From the NCBI GenBank assembly GCA_017942165.1, contig JAGKSB010000015.1, positions 1 to 64,000 of the forward strand: DNA of 64,000 bases. Direction: 5' to 3'. The stretch is from Rhinopithecimicrobium faecis. Lineage in GTDB: Bacteria > Bacteroidota > Bacteroidia > Sphingobacteriales > Sphingobacteriaceae. This document shows, in pieces, positions 46,773 to 55,933 of this stretch; position 1 is the first letter of the stretch; the number at the start of each line of letters is the position of its first letter. The notes under the pieces were generated by a model that was not told where the DNA came from, searched no databases, and saw nothing but the letters and a program-made list of their open reading frames with translations. A program made the position numbers and the translations under genes.

Positions 46773-48278
46773 ATGAAATTTACTAAATCAATCTCTTATA
46801 CCTTATTGACTGTAGCCTTACTCAGTGTGGGTTGCACGAAGGATTTTGAATCATTAAATACACCGCCAACATCTGTTACGACGATCGATCCAGCTTTGTT
46901 ATTAGCTAGGACCTTACGTGATGCAGTATTCTCTCAATCTGGAGAATCCGCTAATAACAAGTTCGGTTCTTGGATTCAACACTGGGCAGGAGGCCCTGTA
47001 GTTCCAGGATCTCGCTATATTGCTTCTGCTGAGGATAATATTTGGGATCAGCATTATGCATACATTAAGAATTTGACTCAGATTAGAAAAGAATTACTGG
47101 GGCAGGAGGAAACGTCGCAAGGAAGGACAAAATTGGCAATAGCGGAAATATTTGAAGTGTATGTCTGGCAACAATTTACAGACCTTTTTGGTGATATTCC
47201 CTATTCCGAGGTTTCCAAAACTGTAGAAGCATTAAATAGAACTCCAAAATTTGATACTCAAGAGTTTATTTACAAAGACTTAATCCTTCGTTTGAACAGT
47301 GCCATGGAAAAGTTAAACAGTGCGGATGCATCCTATGGCTCGGCTGATTTCTTCTATGCTGGAAATTCGCAGCTATGGGCAAAGTTTGCAAACTCACTGA
47401 AATTACGCCTAGGTATGCGAATGCGCTATGTCAATGCCGAGTTAGCCAAGAAAACGGTAATCGAAGTTGTGCAGTCTAATAAAGGATTATTAAGTAGTAA
47501 TGCCGAGAATGCTGCTGTACCAACATTTAATAATGCCCAAGCGGAGAATTATAACCCTATGCTCCGTCAAATGGTTACAGGAAGTTCTGATTTGAGATAT
47601 TTAGCCAATACCCTCGTAAATACATTGAAAAATATCCAAGATCCACGCTTACCTTTAATCGTGCAGCCAGCAGTAAATTCCGTTGGGGGAGCTTCTCCAA
47701 ATTACCAAGGTATAGGTGTGGCTTTGACGGATAGCGAGTTAGCCCCAATAGTTCGGGCAAATTATTCGACGGCTTCTACTCAGACTTGGTTCTCGGCGAC
47801 TTTCACACCAATACCTGTATTTGCATTAACTTTTTCAGAGGTATCTTTTTTCAAAGCGGAGGCAGCTTTATTAGGTTGGGGTTACAATGCTAATCAAGCC
47901 CAAGGGTTTTTTGAAGAGGGGGTAAAAGCGGCATTTTCAATCGCGCCCTATAATATCGCTAATGTGCCGGCAGCTTATCTTGAGCAGCAAGTAAGTTTAG
48001 CTGGTCTTTCTGATGAACAGCAGTTAGCACGTATTCAAACCCAGAAATGGATTCATCTCTTTGGTAGGAATATGGAAGCCTTTTCAGAGTGGCGAAGAAC
48101 GCAATTCCCTAAGTTAACGCCTGGTACTAATAAGGGAAGTACAGATGGTCAAATTCCTCGCCGCGCAATTTATTCAACAAAAGAAGAACAACTGAATACG
48201 GTAAACTATGCAGAAGCTGTAAAGCGAATGCAAAATGGTGATTCATTTATATCTAAAGTATGGTGGGATAAAAAGTAA
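46773..48278 (+). CDS. SusD/RagB-family surface nutrient-binding lipoprotein
   Basis: The protein has ~501 residues from ATG 46773 (an in-frame TTG at 46764 is less likely). Lipobox SVGC with lipidated Cys in a standard signal, then helical TPR scaffold and binding region of the SusD-like_2 type (LARTLRDAVFSQSGESANNK, WQQFTDLFGDIPYSEV, QKWIHLFGRNMEAFSEWRRT). Forms the lid of the SusC transporter encoded 10 bp upstream. Confidence 0.94.
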   Translation: MKFTKSISYTLLTVALLSVGCTKDFESLNTPPTSVTTIDPALLLARTLRDAVFSQSGESANNKFGSWIQHWAGGPVVPGSRYIASAEDNIWDQHYAYIKNLTQIRKELLGQEETSQGRTKLAIAEIFEVYVWQQFTDLFGDIPYSEVSKTVEALNRTPKFDTQEFIYKDLILRLNSAMEKLNSADASYGSADFFYAGNSQLWAKFANSLKLRLGMRMRYVNAELAKKTVIEVVQSNKGLLSSNAENAAVPTFNNAQAENYNPMLRQMVTGSSDLRYLANTLVNTLKNIQDPRLPLIVQPAVNSVGGASPNYQGIGVALTDSELAPIVRANYSTASTQTWFSATFTPIPVFALTFSEVSFFKAEAALLGWGYNANQAQGFFEEGVKAAFSIAPYNIANVPAAYLEQQVSLAGLSDEQQLARIQTQKWIHLFGRNMEAFSEWRRTQFPKLTPGTNKGSTDGQIPRRAIYSTKEEQLNTVNYAEAVKRMQNGDSFISKVWWDKK

Positions 48279-48322
48279 TAAAAAAGCGCTTCCTTAATTT
48301 CTAAGGAAGCGCTTTTTTATTA
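48276..48322. terminator. Bidirectional intrinsic terminator between susD and the acyl-CoA ligase gene
   Basis: A 16-bp stem (48281-48296 with 48302-48317; core agcgcttcctta/taaggaagcgct) with 5-nt loop, A-run to the left and T-run to the right. Confidence 0.93.
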
Positions 48323-48332
48323 CTGAAGTATG

Positions 48333-50066
48333 TTAAATAGCGTATAAAGCATCAATTTCAGCTTTATATTTTGCGGAAATCTGTTTTCGCTTCATCTTTA
48401 ATGTCGGTGTAAGATCACCCGCTTCAATGGTGAATTCTGTGGGAATTACAGCTATACGCTTAATTTGCTCCCAATGACCAAATTTATTGTTTATTACGGC
48501 AATCTGTTTTTCTAAGAAATCATTCACCTCAGGAAGCTTTAGGAAATCCTCCTTTTTTAAGGTTTCTGCAGGTTTAAATTTCGCTTTTAAAGCTTCATAG
48601 GCAGGCACAATCACTGCACCAGGAAATTTTTGTCCTTCACCCACGACCATGGCTTGTTCTATATAAACAGATTCCACAAGTTTAGATTCGATTTGTTGTG
48701 GGACAATGTATTTTCCACCCGAAGTCTTAAACATCTCCTTCTTACGGTCGATAATTTTTAAATACTTATGGTCTACCCACGTGCCAATATCACCTGTTGA
48801 TAACCAGCCATCTTTCAATACTTCGTCGGTGGCTTTTTGGTCCTTATAGTAGCCCACCATAATGTTTTCTCCTTTAGCAAGAATCTCCCCATCCTCAGCT
48901 AACTTAATTTCTATATTAATTAGCGGTACGCCCACTGTGCCAATGCGCATGCCGCGTTTATAGCAGTTTACAGATAGGCAGGGGCCCGCTTCTGTAAGGC
49001 CGTATCCCTCAAAAATAGGAATTCCTGCAGCCATATATAAGCGTATTAAACGCTCCTGTAGGGCGGCAGAACCTGAAGCTACGCCTTTGAGCTCTCCACC
49101 TAAGGCTTCCCGAAATTTTGAGAATACGAGTTTTTGAGCTACAGCAAGCTTGAGGTTATACCAAGGACTACGCCCTTCAATAGTATATTTTTCACCCACC
49201 GAAATTGCCCAGAAGAAGATCTTCCGTTTAACGCCTGTTAGGGAATCTCCTGTGGAGACGATCTTATCATAAATCTTTTCTAATACACGAGGTACAGCGG
49301 AGAAAATATGTGGCTTTACAGCTTTGATATCTGCTCCGATGCTATCCATGGATTGTGCAAAATAGATGGTCACACCCTTGTATATATATACGTAATGGAA
49401 TACACGCTCATACGCATGGCATACAGGCAGAAAGCTCAAGGCTCTATCGTATGCTGTAACGGGGAAGGAATATTCACTGCTCATCACATCGGCAAGTAAG
49501 TTTGTATGACTCAGCATGACCCCTTTAGGTGTTCCTGTCGTCCCCGAAGTGTATATTAAAGTAGCTATATCTGAGGGAAGTACGGCTGCTTTACGCTGCT
49601 GTAGCTCGGAATCAGTAATGGCTGTTCCCAGTGCTTTCAGTTCATTCCAATGTGGGGTAGAGGGTTCACCATCAATTATATATAAGTCAGCAAGTTGGCC
49701 TTCAATCTTTTCATAAAGGCTCTTGTTACTTACAATAGCTAGCTTTACTTCGGCATGTTTCAGGATATATTCATAGTCATCTTTGGATATATTCGGGTAC
49801 ATGCCTACCACGACAGCTCCCACTTGTTGAATCGCAAAATCTATGATATTCCAAGCTACGCGATTTTCTGAAATTAAGGCCACTTTATCCCCAGGAAGTA
49901 TACCTTTAGCGATTAACCCTTTAGCTAAGGCATTGGCTTCTTGTTGAATATCAATAGCCGTACTTTCCACCCAGCGGTCTTCCTCTTTATAAGAGAACAT
50001 GGCTATTGTTGGAAACTGCTCCTGCTGATAAGCGATTAAGTCAAAAATACGTGTTGGTTTTGTCAT
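48333..50066 (-). CDS. Long-chain fatty acid--CoA ligase (AMP-forming)
   Basis: The protein has 577 residues and activates fatty acids through an acyl-AMP. The AMP-binding P-loop TSGTTGTPKG lies at 173-182; GYGLTEAGP, STGDIGTW and DRKKEMFKTSGGKYI (A5, A7/A8 and hinge motifs) follow. The length of ~580 fits the Bacteroidota long-chain group. Role in fatty-acid degradation or phospholipid recycling. Divergent from the dicarboxylate symporter gene. Confidence 0.95.
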   Translation of the reverse strand: MTKPTRIFDLIAYQQEQFPTIAMFSYKEEDRWVESTAIDIQQEANALAKGLIAKGILPGDKVALISENRVAWNIIDFAIQQVGAVVVGMYPNISKDDYEYILKHAEVKLAIVSNKSLYEKIEGQLADLYIIDGEPSTPHWNELKALGTAITDSELQQRKAAVLPSDIATLIYTSGTTGTPKGVMLSHTNLLADVMSSEYSFPVTAYDRALSFLPVCHAYERVFHYVYIYKGVTIYFAQSMDSIGADIKAVKPHIFSAVPRVLEKIYDKIVSTGDSLTGVKRKIFFWAISVGEKYTIEGRSPWYNLKLAVAQKLVFSKFREALGGELKGVASGSAALQERLIRLYMAAGIPIFEGYGLTEAGPCLSVNCYKRGMRIGTVGVPLINIEIKLAEDGEILAKGENIMVGYYKDQKATDEVLKDGWLSTGDIGTWVDHKYLKIIDRKKEMFKTSGGKYIVPQQIESKLVESVYIEQAMVVGEGQKFPGAVIVPAYEALKAKFKPAETLKKEDFLKLPEVNDFLEKQIAVINNKFGHWEQIKRIAVIPTEFTIEAGDLTPTLKMKRKQISAKYKAEIDALYAI

Positions 50067-50156
50067 ACAATTTTTTTGATAATTAACTGTAAATATGCAA
50101 AAATTAAATAAGAATAAATTTTATTTTTATATATTGGAGTTTATAAAATCAAATAT

Positions 50157-51395
50157 ATGCCAAATTTCTTTAAACATTTAACTGTACAGGTAGTTATTGC
50201 CATTTTTTTTGGAATTGCTGTCGGCTTCTATTTTCCAGCCTTTGCTCCATATGCCAAGATGTTAAGTCAGGGCTTTATAAACCTAATTACAATGCTTATA
50301 ACACCGATTATATTCCTAACTATCGTACATGGTATTGCTGCCATGGGGGATATGAAGAAAGTGGGTATGGTGGGAGGTAAAGCTTTGTTATATTTTGAGA
50401 TTGTCTCCACGTTAGCACTTTTTATAGGATTAATAGTAGCTAATTTATTGAAGCCTGGTGTTAACTTTAAGCTTCCTGATAACTTTGAAGCGCTTTCTTC
50501 TACCGTGGCGCAGGTATCTTCCCAAGAAATGAAATGGGGGGAATTTATTTTCCATATAATTCCTAAAAATATTGTTAAAGCATTTGCCGATGGTGACATC
50601 CTACAAGTTCTCTTTTTCTCCATATTATTTGCTGTTGGCGTTTCCCAGGCTGGTGAAACAGGGAGATCCATCTTAAAAGGGTTGGACCGAGTGTCAAAAG
50701 TGTTTTTTAAGATGATGAATATGATTATGAAGTTGGCGCCCATAGGTGCATTCGGAGGAATGGCTTATACAATCGGTGAGTTTGGGCTATCATCGATCAT
50801 CCCTATGGCGAATCTTATGCTTTGTGTCTATTTCACCATGGCGATTTTTATATTCGTCGTTCTTCAAGGTATCTGTCGATTTTATGGTATCCGCTTTTGG
50901 GCCTATCTACGGTTTATTAAAGAGGAACTATTAATTGTGTTAGGGACTTCTAGTTCGGAGTCGGCACTGCCGAATATGATGGATAAGATGCATCGCTTTG
51001 GGGCCTCCAAATCCGTTGTAGGGTTGGTGATCCCTACAGGATATTCCTTTAATTTAGATGGCACGTCAATCTACCTTTCTATGGCGGTCATCTTCTTAGC
51101 ACAAGTTTTTAAAGTTGACTTAAGTCTTTCTGAGCAGCTTACGATCTTGTTTATTCTGATGGTGACCTCCAAAGGGGCAGCAGCGGTTACAGGAGGGGGA
51201 TTTATTGTCTTAGCAAGTACATTGGCAGCTTTAAAGATTATCCCTGTTGAAGGAATTGCTCTATTGTTGGGTGTAGACCGCTTTATGTCCGAGGCACGTT
51301 CCATCACGAATCTAATCGGAAATGGTATTGCGACCTTAGTAATTGCTAAATCTGTAGGTGAATATCAAGAGCCTGACGAGCTTCCTACGGAGTAA
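50157..51395 (+). CDS. Dicarboxylate/amino acid:cation symporter (DAACS family)
   Basis: The protein has 412 residues with the GltPh/DctA fold: eight helices and two hairpins. The first hairpin carries the serine-rich motif TSSSESALPNM and the helix-7 motif is NLDGTSIYL; GAAAVTGGGFIVLA marks hairpin 2. The substrate may be C4-dicarboxylate or glutamate/aspartate; the motifs resemble DctA-like members but do not settle it. Monocistronic, followed by a hairpin at 51453-51487. Confidence 0.92.
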   Translation: MPNFFKHLTVQVVIAIFFGIAVGFYFPAFAPYAKMLSQGFINLITMLITPIIFLTIVHGIAAMGDMKKVGMVGGKALLYFEIVSTLALFIGLIVANLLKPGVNFKLPDNFEALSSTVAQVSSQEMKWGEFIFHIIPKNIVKAFADGDILQVLFFSILFAVGVSQAGETGRSILKGLDRVSKVFFKMMNMIMKLAPIGAFGGMAYTIGEFGLSSIIPMANLMLCVYFTMAIFIFVVLQGICRFYGIRFWAYLRFIKEELLIVLGTSSSESALPNMMDKMHRFGASKSVVGLVIPTGYSFNLDGTSIYLSMAVIFLAQVFKVDLSLSEQLTILFILMVTSKGAAAVTGGGFIVLASTLAALKIIPVEGIALLLGVDRFMSEARSITNLIGNGIATLVIAKSVGEYQEPDELPTE

Positions 51396-51452
51396 TAGCG
51401 CCCTATAATCAGTATTTTCTGCTACTAGCAATCCTGCATTTATGCATTAAAG

Positions 51453-51487
51453 CATGCATTCGTTACGAAAACGTTTGCATGTTTTTT
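51453..51487 (+). terminator. Probable terminator after the symporter gene
   Basis: The imperfect stem catgca(tt)cgt/acg(tt)tgcatg with a 7-nt loop is followed by a six-T run. The core aaaacgttt could alternatively be a LacI-type operator for the uronate genes. Confidence 0.6.
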
Positions 51488-51610
51488 GTTTATAGAAGCT
51501 ACCCATTTGATAAATAATAATTTATAAATTAGGAGCTAACCAGTTAAGGGATATTTTGTTAACACTTTCCAGTGTCTTACAGAAGCCGCTAATAGTAAGA
51601 TTTAAATTAA

Positions 51611-53080
51611 ATGATTATGTTTCTCAATAAATCTAATTTATATACCATTGAATGTGAAACACTGCGTAAGCCTACCGTAGCGATGCTCCATTTTCCTGAA
51701 AAGGTGCTTCAATTTGGTACGGGCGTACTGCTTCGTGGTCTTCCAGCTTATTTCATCGATCAAGCAAATTCAAAAGGAATTTTTAAGGGACGTGTTGTCG
51801 TCGTGAAATCCACCAGTCAAGGGGATTTAAAGAGTTTTATAAGTCAAGATAACCTATATACCCTCTGCGTTGAAGGAATTCAAAATGGGGAGATTACGCA
51901 GCAATATGAAATTAATGCCAGCATCTCCCGCGTACTTTCTGCGAATGAGCAGTGGGCAGAAGTACTTGCTACGGTAGAACAAGAATCTTTAGAAATCATT
52001 ATTTCAAATACCACAGAAGTAGGTATCCAAAAAGTCTCAGAGCCGATGTTTTCCCAGGTGCCAACTTCATTTCCTGGAAAGCTTCTGCGTCTTTTACATC
52101 ATCGGTATACCTATTTTTCAGGCGCCTTGGATAAGGGGATGGTAATTTTACCTACTGAATTGATAAGCAATAATGCGGATATGCTCAAGGCTATAGTACT
52201 CGAATTAGCTGCTGAGGAGGAGTTGGATGACGCCTTTTTAAGTTGGCTTTCTGAGGCAAACTATTTCTGTAACACCTTAGTAGATCGGATTGTTCCGGGA
52301 AAATTGTCCGCTTTAACGCAGCAGGACCGTGCGCAAAAATTAGGTTATAATGATTCTTTAATGATTATGGCAGAACCTTTTCGGCTGTGGGCTATTGAAA
52401 CATCCTCTCCAAAGGTACGGAGCATACTGTCCTTTTCCCAAGCCGATGAGGGCGTAAAGATTGTTGGCGACATCCATAAATTTAAGGAGTTAAAACTACG
52501 TCTTTTGAATGGTACACATAGCTTATGCTGTGCCTATGCGTTGTATAATGGTTTTGACACCGTAAGAGAAGCCATGGAAAATGCGGATTTTCGCGCTTTT
52601 ATACAGACGCTGATGTTCGAGGAAATTGCCGTAGCCATTGAATCCGAGGAGCTTTCAGCTCAGGAGTGTAAGGAATTTGCGGAGTCAGTAATAGATCGGT
52701 TTTCAAATCCTTTTCTAGCACACCGCTGGGCTTCAATCACCTTAAACTATAGCAGTAAAATGCATCTCCGTACAGTAGCGATATTAAAATCCTATGTGGC
52801 CCGTAAGGGGAGCCTTCCAACGAAATTTGTCCAGGGATTTGCTGCTTACATACAGTTTATGTGTAGTCAGAAAGAAGGGGCGAATTACTTTGCTGTGGTT
52901 CGAGGAAATATGATCCCCCTTCAAGATGAGCAAGCAGCGAAATTTTATAACTACTGGAAGTCTCCAGCCACTGTGGTGACGAATGTCTTAGGAGACAGCA
53001 GCCTGTGGGGGGAAGATTTGACGCGCATAGCAGGCTTCGTGGAGGCCATAGAGTTAGCACTAAAAGAATTCCAAAAATAG
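51611..53080 (+). CDS. uxaB: Tagaturonate reductase (altronate oxidoreductase)
   Basis: NADH-dependent reduction of D-tagaturonate to D-altronate in galacturonate degradation. The 489-residue length and mannitol-dehydrogenase-family pattern fit: VLQFGTGVLLRGLPAYFIDQ (nucleotide site), then ISNTTEVG, ILPTELISNN, NTLVDRIVPG and the catalytic-lysine region FKELKLRLLNGTHSL. First gene of a three-gene set with uxaC 53 bp downstream and a transporter. The ATG at 51617 is an alternative start. Confidence 0.93.
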   Translation: MIMFLNKSNLYTIECETLRKPTVAMLHFPEKVLQFGTGVLLRGLPAYFIDQANSKGIFKGRVVVVKSTSQGDLKSFISQDNLYTLCVEGIQNGEITQQYEINASISRVLSANEQWAEVLATVEQESLEIIISNTTEVGIQKVSEPMFSQVPTSFPGKLLRLLHHRYTYFSGALDKGMVILPTELISNNADMLKAIVLELAAEEELDDAFLSWLSEANYFCNTLVDRIVPGKLSALTQQDRAQKLGYNDSLMIMAEPFRLWAIETSSPKVRSILSFSQADEGVKIVGDIHKFKELKLRLLNGTHSLCCAYALYNGFDTVREAMENADFRAFIQTLMFEEIAVAIESEELSAQECKEFAESVIDRFSNPFLAHRWASITLNYSSKMHLRTVAILKSYVARKGSLPTKFVQGFAAYIQFMCSQKEGANYFAVVRGNMIPLQDEQAAKFYNYWKSPATVVTNVLGDSSLWGEDLTRIAGFVEAIELALKEFQK

Positions 53081-53133
53081 CTTTTCAAGAATGGCAAAGA
53101 GGTCGTTCTGTTTTTACGCACTAAAAATATAAA

Positions 53134-54534
53134 ATGAAAAAATTCTTAGACGATAACTTTTTATTGCAATCGCCTACAGCGGAGGTTCTTTATCATCAAT
53201 ATGCTAAAAAACAACCTATTATAGACTACCATAATCATTTATCGCCGCAGCAGATTGCTGAAAATACGCAGTTTGATAATATCACGCAAGTTTGGCTTTA
53301 TGGCGATCACTATAAATGGCGTGCCATGCGTGCCCATGGTATCGCGGAATATTATATCACTGGAGCAGCTACAGATAAGGAAAAGTTTATGAAATGGGCA
53401 GAGACGGTGCCGTATACCATGCGTAATCCCCTGTACCATTGGACACATCTAGAGCTTCAACGGTATTTTGGAATTTATGAGTTGCTGTCGCCAGCTACAG
53501 CCGAGAGGATCTATGAAGAGACATCGGCTAAGTTGCAATTGCCCGCATACCGTGTTCAAGGTTTGCTGGAGATGATGAATGTCGAGCTTGTATGTACGAC
53601 GGATGACCCTGTGGACAGCTTGGAATATCACCAAGAATTTGCTAGACAGGGGAGAGCCTTGAAAATGGTTTCCGCATTCCGCCCTGATAAGGCTATGAAT
53701 AGTGATGATGTCGTCGCCTTCAAGCAGTATATTGCGCAGTTAGCCCTTGTTGTCGGTCAGCCAATAACAGATTTCTCCTCCTATCTCGCGGCCTTAAAAA
53801 GTAGGCATGATTACTTCCATGAGCAGGGGTGCAGGCTCTCAGATCACGGATTAGAGCAGCTTTATGTCGCAACATATACCGATGAAGAGCTCGAATTAAT
53901 TTTCGCTAAGCTGCTGAATCTTCAGGAGCTCACAGCACAGGAGCAGCATACATTTAAAGCGGCGATGCTAGTACATTTTGGGCATTGGGACCATGAGCGC
54001 GGATGGGTGCAGCAATTTCATATTGGTGCCTTACGTAATAATAATACACGGAAGCTTACAGACTTGGGGCCAGATACCGGATGGGATTCCATAGGCGACT
54101 TCTCACAAGCAGAAGCACTCGCGGCATTCTTAAACCGCTTGGATAAAGATAATAAGCTTGCTAAGACTATTATTTACAACCTCAACCCGGCGGATAATGA
54201 GGTCATAGCGACGATGGTAGGAAACTTTAATGATGGCTCCACAGCTGGTAAAGTACAATTTGGCGCAGCATGGTGGTTCCTAGATCAGAAAGATGGAATT
54301 ACAAGGCAGCTGAATATACTTTCTACGATGGGTCTTATTTCAAATTCGGTAGGTATGCTGACAGACTCTCGCTCCTTTTTATCTTTCCCTAGGCATGAAT
54401 ACTTCCGAAGGATACTCTGCAACCTCTTTGCCGAAGACATAGAAGAAGGGGAGCTTCCAGATGATATCCCTTGGATAGGAAGTCTTATTGAAGCCATCAG
54501 CTATGGAAATGCAAAGCGTTATTTTGATTTTTAA
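53134..54534 (+). CDS. uxaC: Glucuronate/galacturonate isomerase
   Basis: It interconverts D-glucuronate and D-fructuronate, or D-galacturonate and D-tagaturonate. The 466-residue length is standard. Signature blocks: DYHNHLSPQQIA (metal-binding HxH), TDDPVDSLEYHQ, SAFRPDKAM and GAAWWFLDQKDG. It feeds tagaturonate to the upstream reductase. Confidence 0.96.
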   Translation: MKKFLDDNFLLQSPTAEVLYHQYAKKQPIIDYHNHLSPQQIAENTQFDNITQVWLYGDHYKWRAMRAHGIAEYYITGAATDKEKFMKWAETVPYTMRNPLYHWTHLELQRYFGIYELLSPATAERIYEETSAKLQLPAYRVQGLLEMMNVELVCTTDDPVDSLEYHQEFARQGRALKMVSAFRPDKAMNSDDVVAFKQYIAQLALVVGQPITDFSSYLAALKSRHDYFHEQGCRLSDHGLEQLYVATYTDEELELIFAKLLNLQELTAQEQHTFKAAMLVHFGHWDHERGWVQQFHIGALRNNNTRKLTDLGPDTGWDSIGDFSQAEALAAFLNRLDKDNKLAKTIIYNLNPADNEVIATMVGNFNDGSTAGKVQFGAAWWFLDQKDGITRQLNILSTMGLISNSVGMLTDSRSFLSFPRHEYFRRILCNLFAEDIEEGELPDDIPWIGSLIEAISYGNAKRYFDF

Positions 54535-54583
54535 GAAAACCTAGTTACCCAATTACTGCAATACCAACCAATTTACAACTATT

Positions 54584-55933
54584 ATGATCGGAAAATACCG
54601 TTGGACCATATGTGCCCTTTTATTTTTTGCTACGACTGTCAACTACTTAGATCGTCAAGTCTTAAGCTTGCTGCACACCCAGTTAGAAGAAGAATTCAGC
54701 TGGACCAATTCTGACTACGCTAATATTACCGCAGCTTTTCAATTTGTCTACGCCTTATCGATGCTTTTTGCAGGGCGTATTATCGACCACTTGGGAACTA
54801 AATGGGGTTATGTAATCGCTATTGTAGTATGGTCTTTGGGGGCGATATTACATGCCGAAGCAATTTATGTAGGAGAGGTAACCACTCGCTTATTTGCTTT
54901 AGTGGGTATTGGAGGGCTCTCGGTTTCCGTCGTAGGATTTATTATTTCGCGCGCAGTATTGGCTGTTGGAGAAGCGGGAAATTTTCCTGCAGCGATTAAA
55001 GCTACGGCAGCTTATTTCCCCAAAGAGGAGCGTTCTTTGGCGACGGGAATTTTCAACTCAGGAGCAAATGTAGGCGCAATACTGGCGCCCTTAACGGTGC
55101 CTTGGATCGCAAAGGTATGGGGTTGGGAAATGGCATTTATCCTTGTAGGAGCGATTGGATTTGTGTGGATGGGTTTCTGGTTGTTACTCTATGAAAAGCC
55201 TGAAGAACAAAAAAGACTCTCTGTGGAGGAGTTAGCTTATATTCAGAAAGACACCTATATAGAGCGTAATATTCCGGTAGAAAAATCTGAAAATGCTATG
55301 AGCTGGATGCAGTTATTTTCCTATAAGCAGACTTGGGCTTTTGCTTTCGGGAAGTTTATGACCGATGGTGTATGGTGGTTTTTCCTATTTTGGCTGCCTT
55401 CCTACCTCAAGGCACAATATGGCATGAATAGCACAGAAATAATGCTGCCTTTAGCCGTATTATATAGTATGACGATGTTGGGGTCTATTGGTGGCGGTTG
55501 GTTTCCAGCATATTTTTTGAAAAAGGGATATAATGCCTACGAAGGGCGTATGCGGGCTATGTTTGCCATTGCACTATTCCCCTTAGTCGTGTTGTTAGCA
55601 CAACCATTAGGGGGTTATTCCTATTGGATTCCTGTGTTTCTGATAGGCATAGGTGCTTCCGCGCATCAGGCTTGGTCGGCGAATATATTTACGACAGTTT
55701 CAGATATGTTTCCCAAGCGTGCTATTGGTTCAGTTGTAGGCATCGGAGGTATGGCAGGAGGCATTGGCGGCGTGGTGGTGTCTAAAGTTGGTGGTGCCCT
55801 ATTTGATTATTATAAGACTTTAGGATCTATACAAACAGGCTATACCATCATGTTCACCTTTTGTGCTTTGGCATACATCATTGCGTGGATAGTGATGAAG
55901 ATGCTGGTTCCTAAAATGAAACTTATAAGTTAG
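54584..55933 (+). CDS. exuT: MFS hexuronate transporter (ExuT-like)
   Basis: The protein has 449 residues with twelve membrane helices of the anion:cation symporter family. The N-terminal signature NYLDRQVLSLL and the loop FAGRIIDHLGTKWGY are typical of ExuT/glucarate transporters. Position after uxaB-uxaC makes galacturonate/glucuronate uptake the likely role. The last 11 bp overlap the 3' end of the convergent flavoprotein gene. Confidence 0.88.
   Translation: MIGKYRWTICALLFFATTVNYLDRQVLSLLHTQLEEEFSWTNSDYANITAAFQFVYALSMLFAGRIIDHLGTKWGYVIAIVVWSLGAILHAEAIYVGEVTTRLFALVGIGGLSVSVVGFIISRAVLAVGEAGNFPAAIKATAAYFPKEERSLATGIFNSGANVGAILAPLTVPWIAKVWGWEMAFILVGAIGFVWMGFWLLLYEKPEEQKRLSVEELAYIQKDTYIERNIPVEKSENAMSWMQLFSYKQTWAFAFGKFMTDGVWWFFLFWLPSYLKAQYGMNSTEIMLPLAVLYSMTMLGSIGGGWFPAYFLKKGYNAYEGRMRAMFAIALFPLVVLLAQPLGGYSYWIPVFLIGIGASAHQAWSANIFTTVSDMFPKRAIGSVVGIGGMAGGIGGVVVSKVGGALFDYYKTLGSIQTGYTIMFTFCALAYIIAWIVMKMLVPKMKLIS

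Noticed and set aside
50267..50743. A 158-codon open frame on the minus strand inside the symporter gene
   Set aside because: It lies fully antisense to a clear DAACS transporter and has composition typical of a shadow frame (Ile/Lys/Asn-rich, no domain pattern).
51470..51480. LacI-type operator (aaaacgttt core) for the uronate genes
   Set aside because: The same bases fit a terminator stem followed by six Ts right after the symporter gene, which is the simpler reading; no LacI gene is nearby.
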